The translations under genes were made by a program, and so were the position numbers. 19,777 nt of DNA from an uncultured Mycoplasmatota bacterium. GTDB lineage: Bacteria > Bacillota_I > Bacilli_A > RF39 > UBA660. Positions within the stretch are counted from its first letter, which is position 1, and the number at the start of each line of letters is the position of its first letter. Location of the stretch: the NCBI GenBank assembly GCA_900547995.1, contig URIY01000033.1, positions 1-19,777 of the forward strand, written 5' to 3'. Shown here in pieces: positions 11,798 through 19,488 of the stretch. The notes beneath the pieces were generated by a model. The model was not told the DNA's origin, made no database searches, and saw only the letters and a program-made list of their open reading frames with translations.

Positions 11798-12549
11798 AAT
11801 TGTTCAAATTTTGCTTTATATGCTTCAAGTTCTGCATTTAATCTATTAGTAATACTTAATTGTTCAAAATACTTTTGTTCATAATCATTTTGATTATTAT
11901 TAGTAGCAACATCTTGCATTAGTGTATTGTTTTGTACCATAGTATTATTATTAATAGGTGCATTATTTGAAACAGTTGGTTCACTAGTAAATGTTGGTTG
12001 TTCAAATTGAACATTAGCAAATGGATTATTATTATTTACTAGATTATCTGTCATTTGTTGATTTAATAGATTATTATCAATTGATGGTTGCACATTATCT
12101 AAGTTTCCCATAGTAGGCTCAGTATTAAATACTTGGCTATTAAACGGATTAGAATTAACATTTTCTTGTACTGGTTCTTTAACCATTTCAAATGTTGGTT
12201 GATTCATTTTTATAATATCTATATAGTTAGGCATCATTTTTAAAGGCCAATCACTAGATACTACTATCCCATTTAAATCATTATAATTTAAATCTTTTAT
12301 TGATAATGGCATTCCACTTCTATTTTCATTTACAATTGTTTTAATTACATTTCTTGCAACATCCATATCAGGACCTTGTACTGCTGTTGCAACTACACCA
12401 TTTGACATATCTACATTACAAATATGAATCGTAACATGTCCATTAGCATCTACACCTTCACCACCATCAAAAATTAGAAACTTTTTCCCTTGGTATTCAA
12501 AGAAACGTACTAAACTAATTGATGAACCATCTTTCTTTATAATTTCCAT
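11776..12549 (-). CDS. Unknown protein: N-terminal globular domain, Asn/Gln-rich linker, C-terminal coiled coil
   Basis: Not recognised. The 257-aa product has a folded N-terminal part (1 to about 115) with beta-strand patterns (SLVRFFEYQGKKFLIFDGG; GHVTIHICNVD) and a Trp-Pro segment (SSDWPLKMMP). Then comes a roughly 100-residue Asn/Gln/Pro/Thr-rich linker with repeated FNxxP- and QPTF-like pieces (QPTFEMV, EQPTFTSEPTV), and a short C-terminal helix (SITNRLNAELEAYKAKFEQLKNIIEN) with heptads. There is no signal peptide or membrane segment. The ATG at 12549 has a strong SD (GGGAGGT). It follows cdaR, with a terminator between, in the place where many Firmicutes have glmM. The layout suits a scaffold or adaptor protein, but that is inference. 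Confidence 0.75.
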   Translation of the reverse strand: MEIIKKDGSSISLVRFFEYQGKKFLIFDGGEGVDANGHVTIHICNVDMSNGVVATAVQGPDMDVARNVIKTIVNENRSGMPLSIKDLNYNDLNGIVVSSDWPLKMMPNYIDIIKMNQPTFEMVKEPVQENVNSNPFNSQVFNTEPTMGNLDNVQPSIDNNLLNQQMTDNLVNNNNPFANVQFEQPTFTSEPTVSNNAPINNNTMVQNNTLMQDVATNNNQNDYEQKYFEQLSITNRLNAELEAYKAKFEQLKNIIEN

Positions 12550-12585
12550 AATATACCTCCCTTTATTCTCAATTACTATAATATC

Positions 12586-12615
12586 AAAAAAAAAAAGATT
12601 TTTCAATCTTTTTTT
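12586..12615 (-). terminator. Terminator after cdaR
   Basis: AAAAAAAGATT (12590-12600) and AATCTTTTTTT (12605-12615) form an 11-bp stem directly after the cdaR stop codon, with a T run on the minus strand. It ends the cdaA-cdaR unit. Confidence 0.8.
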
Positions 12616-13962
12616 CTAATTATCATTCATTATTGTAATATGAATTTTCTTTGTTTTGGATACATAAGTTGCTTTTGGATCATTTCCAGTAACTTTTACC
12701 TCTACTTCATACTCACCAGGTGTATAATCTTTTAAATCTATATATGCTTGAATATCATCTGTAGTTATTTGTTTTATAACACTTTCTACACCCTTAACAT
12801 TTACTGTTACAACTAAGTCATCTTTACTCTTCGCTTGGACAATATATTTTGAATCAAGATTAATTGGATCAACTTTTACATTCATAATATCAACATCGGC
12901 AGACGTTGCAACTTGAACTTTAACAGTAACATTGCTTATAGACATAGACCTTATACCTACTGGTTTTTCCAAATCTACTTTGTATTGATGATTATCTTTT
13001 AAATCAGATACATCTATGTATACTGGTATTGATGTAATATCAGTCAAAACTGATTCATCGCCATAAATAGTTGCCATAGTTTCACTTTGTTCAATAGAAG
13101 CAATTGCAAGTCCAAATGCCACATCACCTTTTGGTATAACTTTTATAGGTACTTGTTTACTTGGTGAATCAATAGTAAGATTAACATCTATTTTATTTGG
13201 AACTAACTCTACATCAACAATATTTCCATCACTATCATATGCTTTTAAAGTAGCATCTTTAATTGTTGTTGTACCCATTTCCTGTTTAACAATATTATCA
13301 ACATTTACGAGTGCTTTTACAGTAGCAACCTGTTTAATTTGATAATCTGCTCCCTTTACAATAACTCTATCGTTTTCGACTTCCATTTTACTTATTGTAA
13401 GCTTAGAATCTAAGTTTTCTTGATTAATTAAATCCAATGTTAAAATTTTTGTTTCAGATACTTTGGGATAAATAATAACTGTTGCTACAGAAGGGTTAAC
13501 CCTATAATCGATAGAACCATTACTTTGACTATATTTTAAATTAACTTTATGTTGTCCAGGTTTTAATCCTGTTAAATCAACCTTTACTTCACTTGAAGCA
13601 GATTGTTTAGCAATAAACAAATCAGTTTTACTACCTATTAATGTAATATCAACAGTTTCTGGTAATCCTTCAACTACATATGCCTCTTCATTATAAATAA
13701 CACTAATCGGTTGACTTTTTAATACCTCAGCAGAATTTTCACTAAATGTAATAATTTTTTGATCAAGTACAATAAAAATTGTTACAGCCAAAATAAGAGA
13801 AATAAATAATAGAGTATTAGTTTTAGATAACCATTTTTCAAATCTTTTACCAGATTTATCTACTCCACCAGTAATTTTTACTACTAATTTGGTAATTGGA
13901 ACAGCGATCTTTCGGTCAAAAAAGGTAGCAATTTTAGAAAATAAACTCTTATTTTTCTTCAT
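12616..13962 (-). CDS. cdaR: YbbR-domain protein CdaR, regulator of the diadenylate cyclase CdaA
   Basis: CdaR is a membrane protein whose extracellular YbbR repeats modulate CdaA. The 448-aa product has a basic cytoplasmic N-terminus, a membrane segment at about 50-66, and then a long extracellular part made of YbbR-type beta-rich repeats (segments such as LPETVDITLIGSKTDL, KVDLTGLKPGQHKV and YIDVSDLKDNHQYKV mark successive units). The gene overlaps the end of cdaA by 14 bp, so the two are translationally coupled. ATG 13962 (MKKNK) is preferred; ATG 13971 is equally close to an SD-like AAGGAG-AAGGTG stretch, and the longer form from 14028 lacks an SD. Membership in the cdaA-cdaR operon makes the name firm. 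Confidence 0.92.
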   Translation of the reverse strand: MKKNKSLFSKIATFFDRKIAVPITKLVVKITGGVDKSGKRFEKWLSKTNTLLFISLILAVTIFIVLDQKIITFSENSAEVLKSQPISVIYNEEAYVVEGLPETVDITLIGSKTDLFIAKQSASSEVKVDLTGLKPGQHKVNLKYSQSNGSIDYRVNPSVATVIIYPKVSETKILTLDLINQENLDSKLTISKMEVENDRVIVKGADYQIKQVATVKALVNVDNIVKQEMGTTTIKDATLKAYDSDGNIVDVELVPNKIDVNLTIDSPSKQVPIKVIPKGDVAFGLAIASIEQSETMATIYGDESVLTDITSIPVYIDVSDLKDNHQYKVDLEKPVGIRSMSISNVTVKVQVATSADVDIMNVKVDPINLDSKYIVQAKSKDDLVVTVNVKGVESVIKQITTDDIQAYIDLKDYTPGEYEVEVKVTGNDPKATYVSKTKKIHITIMNDN

Positions 13963-14773
13963 TTGGTGCATCACCTTCTCCTTCTTCGTCGTCATCCAAA
14001 AGTGTTTTCTTTGGACGTAATTCATCAAGTAACATCATTTTTAAATCATCAATTGTTAAATTGTAATGTAATTCTCCATTTATAGCAAGAGATAATCTTC
14101 CTGTTTCTTCTGATACAATTAAAGAAATACAGTCTGTTTCTTCTGATATACCTAATGCTGCTCTGTGTCTTGTTCCAAGACGTTTACTGATTTTTAAGTT
14201 ATCACTAGTTGGAAAAACAGCACCTGCACTAGTTATTTTATCTCCCTGTATAATTACACCACCATCATGAAGTGGATTATTTGGGAAAAAGATTGATATT
14301 AAAAGTTCACTTGAAATATCTGCATAAATCTTCTTGGACTTTTCAATATATTCTCCTAAACTATTATCTCTTTCTATAACAATTAAAGCACCTATTCTTG
14401 AACGTTTTAGATATTCTGCTGCTTGGATAATCTCATAAACAACTTTTTCTCTTTCATCAACTGTAAGTACTTTATGTCTTCCAAGTAATTGACTTCTACC
14501 TAAAGATTCAAGAACATTTCGAATTTCAGGTTGAAAAATAATAATAAGAGCAAGTGGTCCCCACATAATTACATAGTCAAGTAAATAACCTATAGTAACT
14601 AAGTCTAATAAATCACTTAAAATTTTAAGGGCAAGAACAAATAGTATTCCCTTAAATAACATTACCATTTTAACATTTTTTCTTAAATTTTTTAATATAT
14701 AATATAAAACTAACCATACGAGTAAAACATCTATTATTTTTTTAACTAAAGATATAATATTTTCAACTGTCAT
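13949..14773 (-). CDS. cdaA: Diadenylate cyclase CdaA (c-di-AMP synthase)
   Basis: It makes the second messenger c-di-AMP from two ATP at the membrane, controlling potassium, osmolyte and cell-wall homeostasis. The 274-aa protein has three N-terminal membrane segments (about 10-28, 35-55, 60-80) and a DAC domain. Catalytic motifs are LHDGG at 168-172, where most family members have DGA and this one has DGG, and GTRHRAALG (RHR at 202-204). The acidic tail (LLDDDEEGEGDAPNEEK) is unusual in being strongly negatively charged. ATG 14773 has AGGAGGT five bases upstream. A terminator-like hairpin lies between the preceding gene and cdaA. Confidence 0.95.
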   Translation of the reverse strand: MTVENIISLVKKIIDVLLVWLVLYYILKNLRKNVKMVMLFKGILFVLALKILSDLLDLVTIGYLLDYVIMWGPLALIIIFQPEIRNVLESLGRSQLLGRHKVLTVDEREKVVYEIIQAAEYLKRSRIGALIVIERDNSLGEYIEKSKKIYADISSELLISIFFPNNPLHDGGVIIQGDKITSAGAVFPTSDNLKISKRLGTRHRAALGISEETDCISLIVSEETGRLSLAINGELHYNLTIDDLKMMLLDELRPKKTLLDDDEEGEGDAPNEEK

Positions 14774-14803
14774 AAATACCTCCTAACCATATTAGTAGCA
14801 TAT

Positions 14804-14834
14804 AAAAAAGTGATGTTTAGAACTTCCAAACATC
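14804..14834 (-). terminator. Terminator overlapping the stop codon of the acidic membrane protein gene
   Basis: On the minus strand GATGTTT and AAACATC pair (7 bp, 9-nt loop) and are followed by ACTTTTTT. The 5' arm encodes the last codons and the loop contains the stop. Either it terminates before cdaA or it attenuates read-through into it. Confidence 0.65.
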
Positions 14835-15896
14835 ATCTTCATCTTCGTCTAATTGTTTAATACTTTCAACTGTATTTGGATCTAAGTTTGGTACAATATT
14901 TGGTTCTATATCTTCCTTATTATTTGAAATAGAACTATTAGATGTACTAATATTTTCGCTATTCAATTTAGAATCATCTGTATCATCTGATTCTTTTTCT
15001 TGCTCTGCTATAATCTCTTCAACCATTTCTTTTAATTTAGAATAACTAATATTTAACGGTTCATCATCTTTATCATTTAAATCAACAATTTTATCATCTA
15101 ATGTTTTTTCATCTAAAGAAGAATTATCTTTAATATCAATAACTTCAACATCATTTGTTTTATTCTCATCAGCTTTAGTGTCATCAATTGTTATATTATC
15201 AACAATTGGTTTGTCAATGTCATAATCTTCGACTTTAACATTATTTAATGTTTTTTCATCATTATTAAGAATTGGTTCTTCTCGTTGACTATTATCATTA
15301 CTCTTACTATTAATTTCTAAGTTATCAATATAATCAAGTTCTTCATTAACATCATTATCAATAATATCTTTTGGCATTTCATTATTAACATCGGTTACAA
15401 TGTCTTTATTGTCTAAAATCTCATTATTATCTGTACCTGTTAACACTTCGTCATCAACTCTTTGTGAAATATCATTATTATCGATTTCATCGTTAACAAC
15501 ATCACTATCATATTGATTATCATTAATAACTACATCATCATAAGTATTTGTTTGTTCTTCATTGATATTATTCTCTTCTGTATTATCATTTAAATTAGAA
15601 ACTTCCACGTTATTATCTACTGTAGTATCATTATGTTCAGTTTTTTCTTCTTTATAATCTTCTACAATAGGTAATTCATTTTCTGTTTTTTCTTCTAAGT
15701 TTTGATTGCTTTCTTCAATTATATTCTGATTATCTTGTTTTTCTTCATTAGAATTTTTATTTTTACTTTTTTTAAACAATTTTTTCTTATCAGCAATAAA
15801 TCCAATAATGGCTAAAAGGAGAATTGCTCCTCCAGCAATAAACCATATATAATATTCAACCATAAAATCTAAAATTGCATCTGTATTCACTTTCAT
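14817..15896 (-). CDS. Single-pass membrane protein with long acidic Asn/Asp/Glu-rich tail
   Basis: Not recognised. The 359-aa product has one membrane segment (about 15-35) followed by a lysine-rich stop-transfer stretch (DKKKLFKKSKNKN), so the tail faces the cytoplasm. Residues 48-320 are low complexity, dominated by Asp, Glu, Asn, Ile, Val and Thr, with almost no aromatics. A helical, more ordered stretch (SYSKLKEMVEEIIAEQEKES) lies near 284-303, and the chain ends in the sharp motif EDEDDVWKF. A conserved C-terminal peptide on a disordered tail suggests a docking tether, but this is inference. It has its own promoter at 15919-15947. ATG 15896 is listed; GTG 15890 has the better SD spacing (AGAGGG six bases upstream) and may be the true start. 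It is the upstream neighbour of cdaA. Confidence 0.75.
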   Translation of the reverse strand: MKVNTDAILDFMVEYYIWFIAGGAILLLAIIGFIADKKKLFKKSKNKNSNEEKQDNQNIIEESNQNLEEKTENELPIVEDYKEEKTEHNDTTVDNNVEVSNLNDNTEENNINEEQTNTYDDVVINDNQYDSDVVNDEIDNNDISQRVDDEVLTGTDNNEILDNKDIVTDVNNEMPKDIIDNDVNEELDYIDNLEINSKSNDNSQREEPILNNDEKTLNNVKVEDYDIDKPIVDNITIDDTKADENKTNDVEVIDIKDNSSLDEKTLDDKIVDLNDKDDEPLNISYSKLKEMVEEIIAEQEKESDDTDDSKLNSENISTSNSSISNNKEDIEPNIVPNLDPNTVESIKQLDEDEDDVWKF

Positions 15897-15918
15897 CCCT
15901 CTATTCTTTATACAATAT

Positions 15919-15947
15919 ATAATACCATGATTTCAAAATTATTTCAA
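15919..15947 (-). promoter_or_regulatory. Promoter of the acidic membrane protein gene
   Basis: On the minus strand TTGAAA (15947-15942), 17 bp, TATTAT (15924-15919), just after the trmL stop codon. Confidence 0.75.
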
Positions 15948-15954
15948 CTTTGAA

Positions 15955-16461
15955 TTATTGAGTCAAATAATCCTCACCTTTAAATGTTTCAACTCTTGAT
16001 AAATTAGGATAATCAAGTTGCCTTAACACTTCAAATAAAACAATAGCAACGGAATTCGATAAATTAAGAGCTCTAATATTAGAATTCATTGGTATTCTAA
16101 AACACATATCAAGATGTTCTTTTAGTATTTCTTTAGGAATTCCTGTGCTTTCTTTTCCGAAAATCAAATATATATCATCGGTTATTTCTTTAAAATTAAA
16201 ATCCGAATGAGTTTTCTTTCCATATCTCGTCAAATAGAAAAAAGTACCACTATTTTTTGACAAAAAATCACTATAATTATCATACACAATATAATCACAG
16301 TGTTCTATATAATTAACCCCGCATCTTTTTATACTTTTCTCATCTAATGAAAAACCAAGTGGTTTAATTAAATGTAACTTAGTACCTGTTCCAGCACATG
16401 TTCGCATTATATTACCTGTATTTTGTGGAATTTCTGGTTCAAATAAAACAATATTTATCAT
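15955..16461 (-). CDS. trmL: tRNA (cytidine/uridine-34 2'-O)-methyltransferase TrmL
   Basis: TrmL methylates the ribose of the wobble base in certain tRNA-Leu species using S-adenosylmethionine. The 168-aa protein is a minimal SPOUT (trefoil-knot) enzyme of normal length: MINIVLFEPEIPQNTGNIMRT at the N-terminus, GKESTGIP at 102-109 and NIRALNLSNSVAI at 128-140, the knot that binds the cofactor. Its start overlaps the stop of the upstream thioredoxin-like gene by one base (TAATG), so it is translationally coupled and is the last gene of that operon. The window also carries tRNA-Leu(TAA), a known TrmL target type. Confidence 0.95.
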   Translation of the reverse strand: MINIVLFEPEIPQNTGNIMRTCAGTGTKLHLIKPLGFSLDEKSIKRCGVNYIEHCDYIVYDNYSDFLSKNSGTFFYLTRYGKKTHSDFNFKEITDDIYLIFGKESTGIPKEILKEHLDMCFRIPMNSNIRALNLSNSVAIVLFEVLRQLDYPNLSRVETFKGEDYLTQ

Positions 16462-16937
16462 TAATATACCCCATTTTTCTTAAAAAACATCTTTACTAAT
16501 TCTATGTCATTGTTTCCTTTAGTGATATCAAGTACATCTATAACTTTTTGATTATCAACTATTATTAAACTACTATCTTTCTTTAATAATTTATCAGCGT
16601 ATTTTTTACAAAATTTATTAAAAGTTTCATCATTAAATTGACTTATATCAATAAAAACAATATCTTTTTGTAAATCATATTTTGTAACTAATTTTTTAAA
16701 CTTTTTTTCAAATGACTTATTATCATTATTTTTATATCCTAAGTAAATTATAAAATTAGGATTTTCTATTATGTAATTATCAACTTCTTGTGTTTTTATT
16801 TCTTTAATAAACCCATTTAAAATATTATCATTATTTTTAGTACTTAAATATAATTTATTTATATACAAAACAATAAAGATTGATGAGACAAGTATAATTC
16901 CTAAAATAAAATAATTTTTTAATGGTATTCTTTTCAT
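16461..16937 (-). CDS. Membrane-anchored thioredoxin-fold-like protein without a CxxC motif
   Basis: A 158-aa protein with an N-terminal membrane anchor (about 9-27) and an outward-facing domain. The domain reads like a thioredoxin fold: NPNFIIYLGYKNND in the first core strand, KDIVFIDISQFND in the second and SSLIIVDNQKVIDVLDI in the third, in thioredoxin order. The position where CxxC would lie has YKNND, so it cannot be a dithiol oxidoreductase, and the domain contains one lone Cys. It is the third gene of an operon (lipoprotein, ATPase, this, trmL), and its stop overlaps trmL. SD AAGGTGA is good. It may be a paralogue of the CSHC lipoprotein two genes upstream. Confidence 0.65.
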   Translation of the reverse strand: MKRIPLKNYFILGIILVSSIFIVLYINKLYLSTKNNDNILNGFIKEIKTQEVDNYIIENPNFIIYLGYKNNDNKSFEKKFKKLVTKYDLQKDIVFIDISQFNDETFNKFCKKYADKLLKKDSSLIIVDNQKVIDVLDITKGNNDIELVKMFFKKNGVY

Positions 16938-16950
16938 TTTTTCACCTTCC

Positions 16951-17952
16951 CTAATCTCTTATATTAGAACTTATTTCATCTATACTAACATCTGGTAAAG
17001 AAATATTCTCTTTTTGGCATAAGGCCGAGAATTTTTCTTTAAATGCCTTTAATTCTTTAACAATACTATCAGGATAAATACGTTTACTATTTTTTATAGC
17101 GTTGTAAACATCAATTAATTCAACTTCTTTTTTATTATCTAATAAAGCATATGAAAAAGCTTGAGTTAAAACCGATAAAGAAACATCTGGGTACATAGCT
17201 GAAAGCCCATATACTCTTTTAAATTCTGACGTTGCAGATACAATGGAATCCATTATTTGTTCGGCAATATAATCTTTATATTTAAAGGTTATTCCCGTTT
17301 GACTTTCTATTTTTTTTAGTGTTCCCATCAATATTTTAGTTGTCGTCTTTTCATCTGGTTCTTCAACATCAATTCTATCAAAACGTCTTAAGAAGGCTCT
17401 ATCCCTTATAACATAAGTATCATATTCTATGGTTGTAGTTGCGCCTATTAGTTTAATTTCACCACGGTCTAATCCTGGTTTTAATATATTAGCAAGGTCA
17501 AGAGGTCCAGCGTTTTTAGCACCTATAAGGGTGTGAATCTCATCTATAAAAATAATTGTTTTTTGTAATTTTTTTATTTCTGAAACAAATAAACTCATTA
17601 TCATTTGTTCCTCACCATTAATATTAATAGTTCCAACTAAAGATGTCGAATTAAATTTCAAAATTTTATAACCTTTTAGAGCATCCGGCACCTTATTTTG
17701 TTGAATTAAGTATGATAAACCTTCAACAATAGCAGTTTTACCAATACCTGGTTTTCCTATCAAAAGGGCTGATTTTTCAGGCGTCATAAGGACAATCATC
17801 ATTTTTTTTATTTCATCATCGCGAGCAATTGCTGGGTTAGTAATAAATTTTTTAGCCGTTAAATCTTCTCCATAAGTTTCAACAACACTAAATTTCATAT
17901 TATTATTTTTGTTATTATCTTCAAAATCCATAATTTCAATATTATTGTTCAT
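16951..17952 (-). CDS. Stand-alone ClpA/ClpB D1-like AAA+ ATPase
   Basis: A 333-aa ATPase with one AAA+ module closely resembling the first ring of ClpB/ClpC: Walker A GKPGIGKT (66-73) followed by AIVEGLS, Walker B TIIFIDEIHTL (132-142), then ANILKPGLDRGEIKLIGATT and the arginine finger region RDRAFLRRFD (173-182). It lacks the Clp N-domain, the coiled-coil M-domain and the second AAA ring, and I see no ClpP-binding IGL/F loop, so it is not a normal Clp unfoldase. The ATG directly follows the stop of the upstream lipoprotein gene, with AAGGTGA as SD. The flanking genes both encode membrane-attached thioredoxin-fold proteins, suggesting a joint, unknown function. It could be a chaperone-like remodeller. 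Confidence 0.85.
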   Translation of the reverse strand: MNNNIEIMDFEDNNKNNNMKFSVVETYGEDLTAKKFITNPAIARDDEIKKMMIVLMTPEKSALLIGKPGIGKTAIVEGLSYLIQQNKVPDALKGYKILKFNSTSLVGTININGEEQMIMSLFVSEIKKLQKTIIFIDEIHTLIGAKNAGPLDLANILKPGLDRGEIKLIGATTTIEYDTYVIRDRAFLRRFDRIDVEEPDEKTTTKILMGTLKKIESQTGITFKYKDYIAEQIMDSIVSATSEFKRVYGLSAMYPDVSLSVLTQAFSYALLDNKKEVELIDVYNAIKNSKRIYPDSIVKELKAFKEKFSALCQKENISLPDVSIDEISSNIRD

Positions 17953-18384
17953 TTATTTCACCTTTATATATCCGGCTTTTTCAAATTTTGATTCAATTTT
18001 ACTATAACTTAGAGCCCCGACAATTCGATTATATGTTGTTTTTTCAACACCATCCGTAATAAATACCGTTGTTGGAGTAGAACCACCAAAATTAACATAA
18101 GTTACAAATTCATTATATTGTTCTTTTTCCATTTTAGCGATATCAATATAGTATACTTTTACATGATAATCTTTAATAAATTCATTTAAAGTAATTTTAT
18201 AATCATCACAATGACTGCACTGATTTGATCCAACAAATAAAGGGAATGATTCCTTATTTTCTATCATTTGTTTAAATTCATCATATGTTATTTCTGTATA
18301 TGCTGTAACTTTCTTCTTACAACCCACCGTAATTATTAAACATAACACTAAACAAACTTGTAATAAATATTTGATATTTTTCAT
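17953..18384 (-). CDS. Thioredoxin-fold lipoprotein with CxxC
   Basis: A 143-aa exported protein. A signal peptide (1-21) ends in ITVGC, a lipobox with Cys22 to be lipidated, though Thr at -3 is less usual than Leu. The mature domain has a thioredoxin core: FPLFVGSNQCSHCDDYK with the active CxxC at 56-59 (CSHC), KVYYIDIAK, and the cis-Pro-type TPTTVFI. It probably acts as a thiol oxidoreductase on the outer face of the membrane. The start is ATG 18384, with AGGA five bases upstream; a longer frame reaching 18462 has no SD and would spoil the signal peptide. First gene of the operon with the ATPase, the CxxC-less thioredoxin-like protein and trmL. Confidence 0.8.
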   Translation of the reverse strand: MKNIKYLLQVCLVLCLIITVGCKKKVTAYTEITYDEFKQMIENKESFPLFVGSNQCSHCDDYKITLNEFIKDYHVKVYYIDIAKMEKEQYNEFVTYVNFGGSTPTTVFITDGVEKTTYNRIVGALSYSKIESKFEKAGYIKVK

Positions 18385-18430
18385 ACTGTTCCTACTTTCT
18401 AATACATAATAATTATATAATAAACATAAA

Positions 18431-18459
18431 TAAAAAAAAAGAGTTTTAATTCTCTTTTT
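18431..18459 (-). terminator. Terminator after the LysM gene
   Basis: AAAAAGAG (18436-18443) and CTCTTTTT (18452-18459) form an 8-bp stem, followed by nine T on the minus strand. It overlaps the LysM stop codon. Confidence 0.75.
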
Positions 18460-18920
18460 CATTTTTTATATACAATTAATTGATCTGGAACTAAATATAA
18501 AGACTTATTTTGATTAATTAAATCTAAAACGTTTATGTTCATATCTTCAGCCACACTAGTGATTGTATCCCCATCAATTGTAACTTTAAATAATACACCC
18601 TCTCTTGGTACTAATATTTGTTGATTTGGATATATATACTGATCTTTTGATAGACCATTTAGATCTAATAAATCTCTATAATTTACATTATATTTTTCAG
18701 CTATTGCATATATACTATCACCAGGTTTAACAATATATGTTATAAAATTAGAATTGGTACTTTCACCATTACTAGTTGGTACAATTAGATAATTTCCTCT
18801 GCTTACTATATATGTATCATCAATCCCATTTATTTGTTTTAAAGTATCTACATTGGTATCAAATTTATTAGCAATATCATCCAAACTACGTTCATCAACG
18901 ATTTGATATATTCTATACAT
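18459..18920 (-). CDS. Three-LysM-domain protein, probably spore-related
   Basis: A 153-aa protein built entirely from three LysM-like modules (about 3-48, 60-106 and 110-152). The second is the most canonical (TYIVKPGDSIYAIAEKYNVN... PNQQILVP); the first (QIVDERSLDDIANKF) and third (VTIDGDTITSVAEDMNINVLDLINQN) are more diverged. There is no signal peptide, so it stays in the cell that makes it, as expected for a mother-cell protein assembled onto the spore surface or cortex, such as SafA-like proteins. ATG 18920 has GAGGTGA five bases upstream. A CATATACTA box (-10 of sigma-E/sigma-K type) lies 16 bases before the start, and a spore coat gene is divergent next door. The spore role is inference. 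Confidence 0.82.
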   Translation of the reverse strand: MYRIYQIVDERSLDDIANKFDTNVDTLKQINGIDDTYIVSRGNYLIVPTSNGESTNSNFITYIVKPGDSIYAIAEKYNVNYRDLLDLNGLSKDQYIYPNQQILVPREGVLFKVTIDGDTITSVAEDMNINVLDLINQNKSLYLVPDQLIVYKK

Positions 18921-18935
18921 ATTTTCACCTCAAAA

Positions 18936-18944
18936 TAGTATATG
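18936..18944 (-). promoter_or_regulatory. Sigma-E/K-type -10 box (CATATACTA) of the LysM gene
   Basis: It matches CATAnnnTA completely. I see no convincing -35 at the right distance, so the assignment rests on the -10 box and gene context. Confidence 0.4.
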
Positions 18945-18952
18945 TAATTTCT

Positions 18953-18981
18953 ACCTATTGTGATAAAAGAATAGGTTTTTT
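18953..18981 (+). terminator. Hairpin with T run between divergent LysM and coat genes
   Basis: ACCTATT (18953-18959) and AATAGGT (18970-18976) form a 7-bp stem with a 10-nt loop, then a T run on the plus strand. It lies upstream of the coat promoter with no plus-strand gene before it, so it may insulate the coat gene from antisense transcription. Confidence 0.45.
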
Positions 18982-18984
18982 ATT

Positions 18985-19014
18985 CACACCTTTTATTTTA
19001 TTTAGAATATAATA
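18985..19014 (+). promoter_or_regulatory. Sigma-K-like promoter of the spore coat gene
   Basis: CACA (18985-18988, the mACm -35 of sigma K), 16 bp, then GAATATAATA (19005-19014), one mismatch from gCATAnnnTA. A TATAAT is nested inside, but no sigma-A -35 fits, which favours the mother-cell sigma. Confidence 0.5.
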
Positions 19015-19044
19015 CTCATGAAAAGAGATAAAGGGGTGGAATAT

Positions 19045-19488
19045 ATGTGTAATAACGAAAACAATCAATGTCAATGTATAGCAGAAATCTTAACAGTTAT
19101 TTCTATATTACAAAAGAACGCAAACTGTACTGATGTTGCTTGCTTAGACACTTGTGACAGAGGTTTCCTAGGTTGTGGCACAAGTACTCTTGGTTGTAAC
19201 ACAAGACCAATAATGCTTTATACATGCTGCGGTAATGGAACTCCATGGTCTATGCCTACTACAAAAACAGACAAAGCCTGTAATGAAGTAGATGTTACTT
19301 GTTCTAATGTATTTAGAGTTGAAAAAATAGATGGTTGTTGTGCAACATTTAGAGTACTTGCAGATAACCCAGATCAAGCAACTGTTGGAACTATGCCATA
19401 CATTAGTACAAATAGTTTCTTTACAATGAATCTAAACTGTGTATGTTGCTTAAGATGTTTGAATGACACTTTTGTAGATTCAATATAA
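19045..19488 (+). CDS. Cysteine-rich spore coat protein of the CotY/CotZ family
   Basis: CotY and CotZ build the disulfide-linked outer crust of spores. The 147-aa product has 18 cysteines, including CC pairs in YTCCGNG, DGCCATFRV and CVCCLRC. Family landmarks are visible in order: an N-terminal Cys-rich helix (CQCIAEILTVISILQKNA), a central RPIMLYTCC, the FRVEKIDGCCATFRVL strand pair at about 93-108, and the signature C-terminus LNCVCCLRCLNDTFVDSI. ATG 19045 has AAAGGGGTGG about six bases upstream; a start at 19018 has no SD. It is preceded by a sigma-K-like promoter and followed by a strong terminator, so it is monocistronic. Confidence 0.92.
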   Translation: MCNNENNQCQCIAEILTVISILQKNANCTDVACLDTCDRGFLGCGTSTLGCNTRPIMLYTCCGNGTPWSMPTTKTDKACNEVDVTCSNVFRVEKIDGCCATFRVLADNPDQATVGTMPYISTNSFFTMNLNCVCCLRCLNDTFVDSI

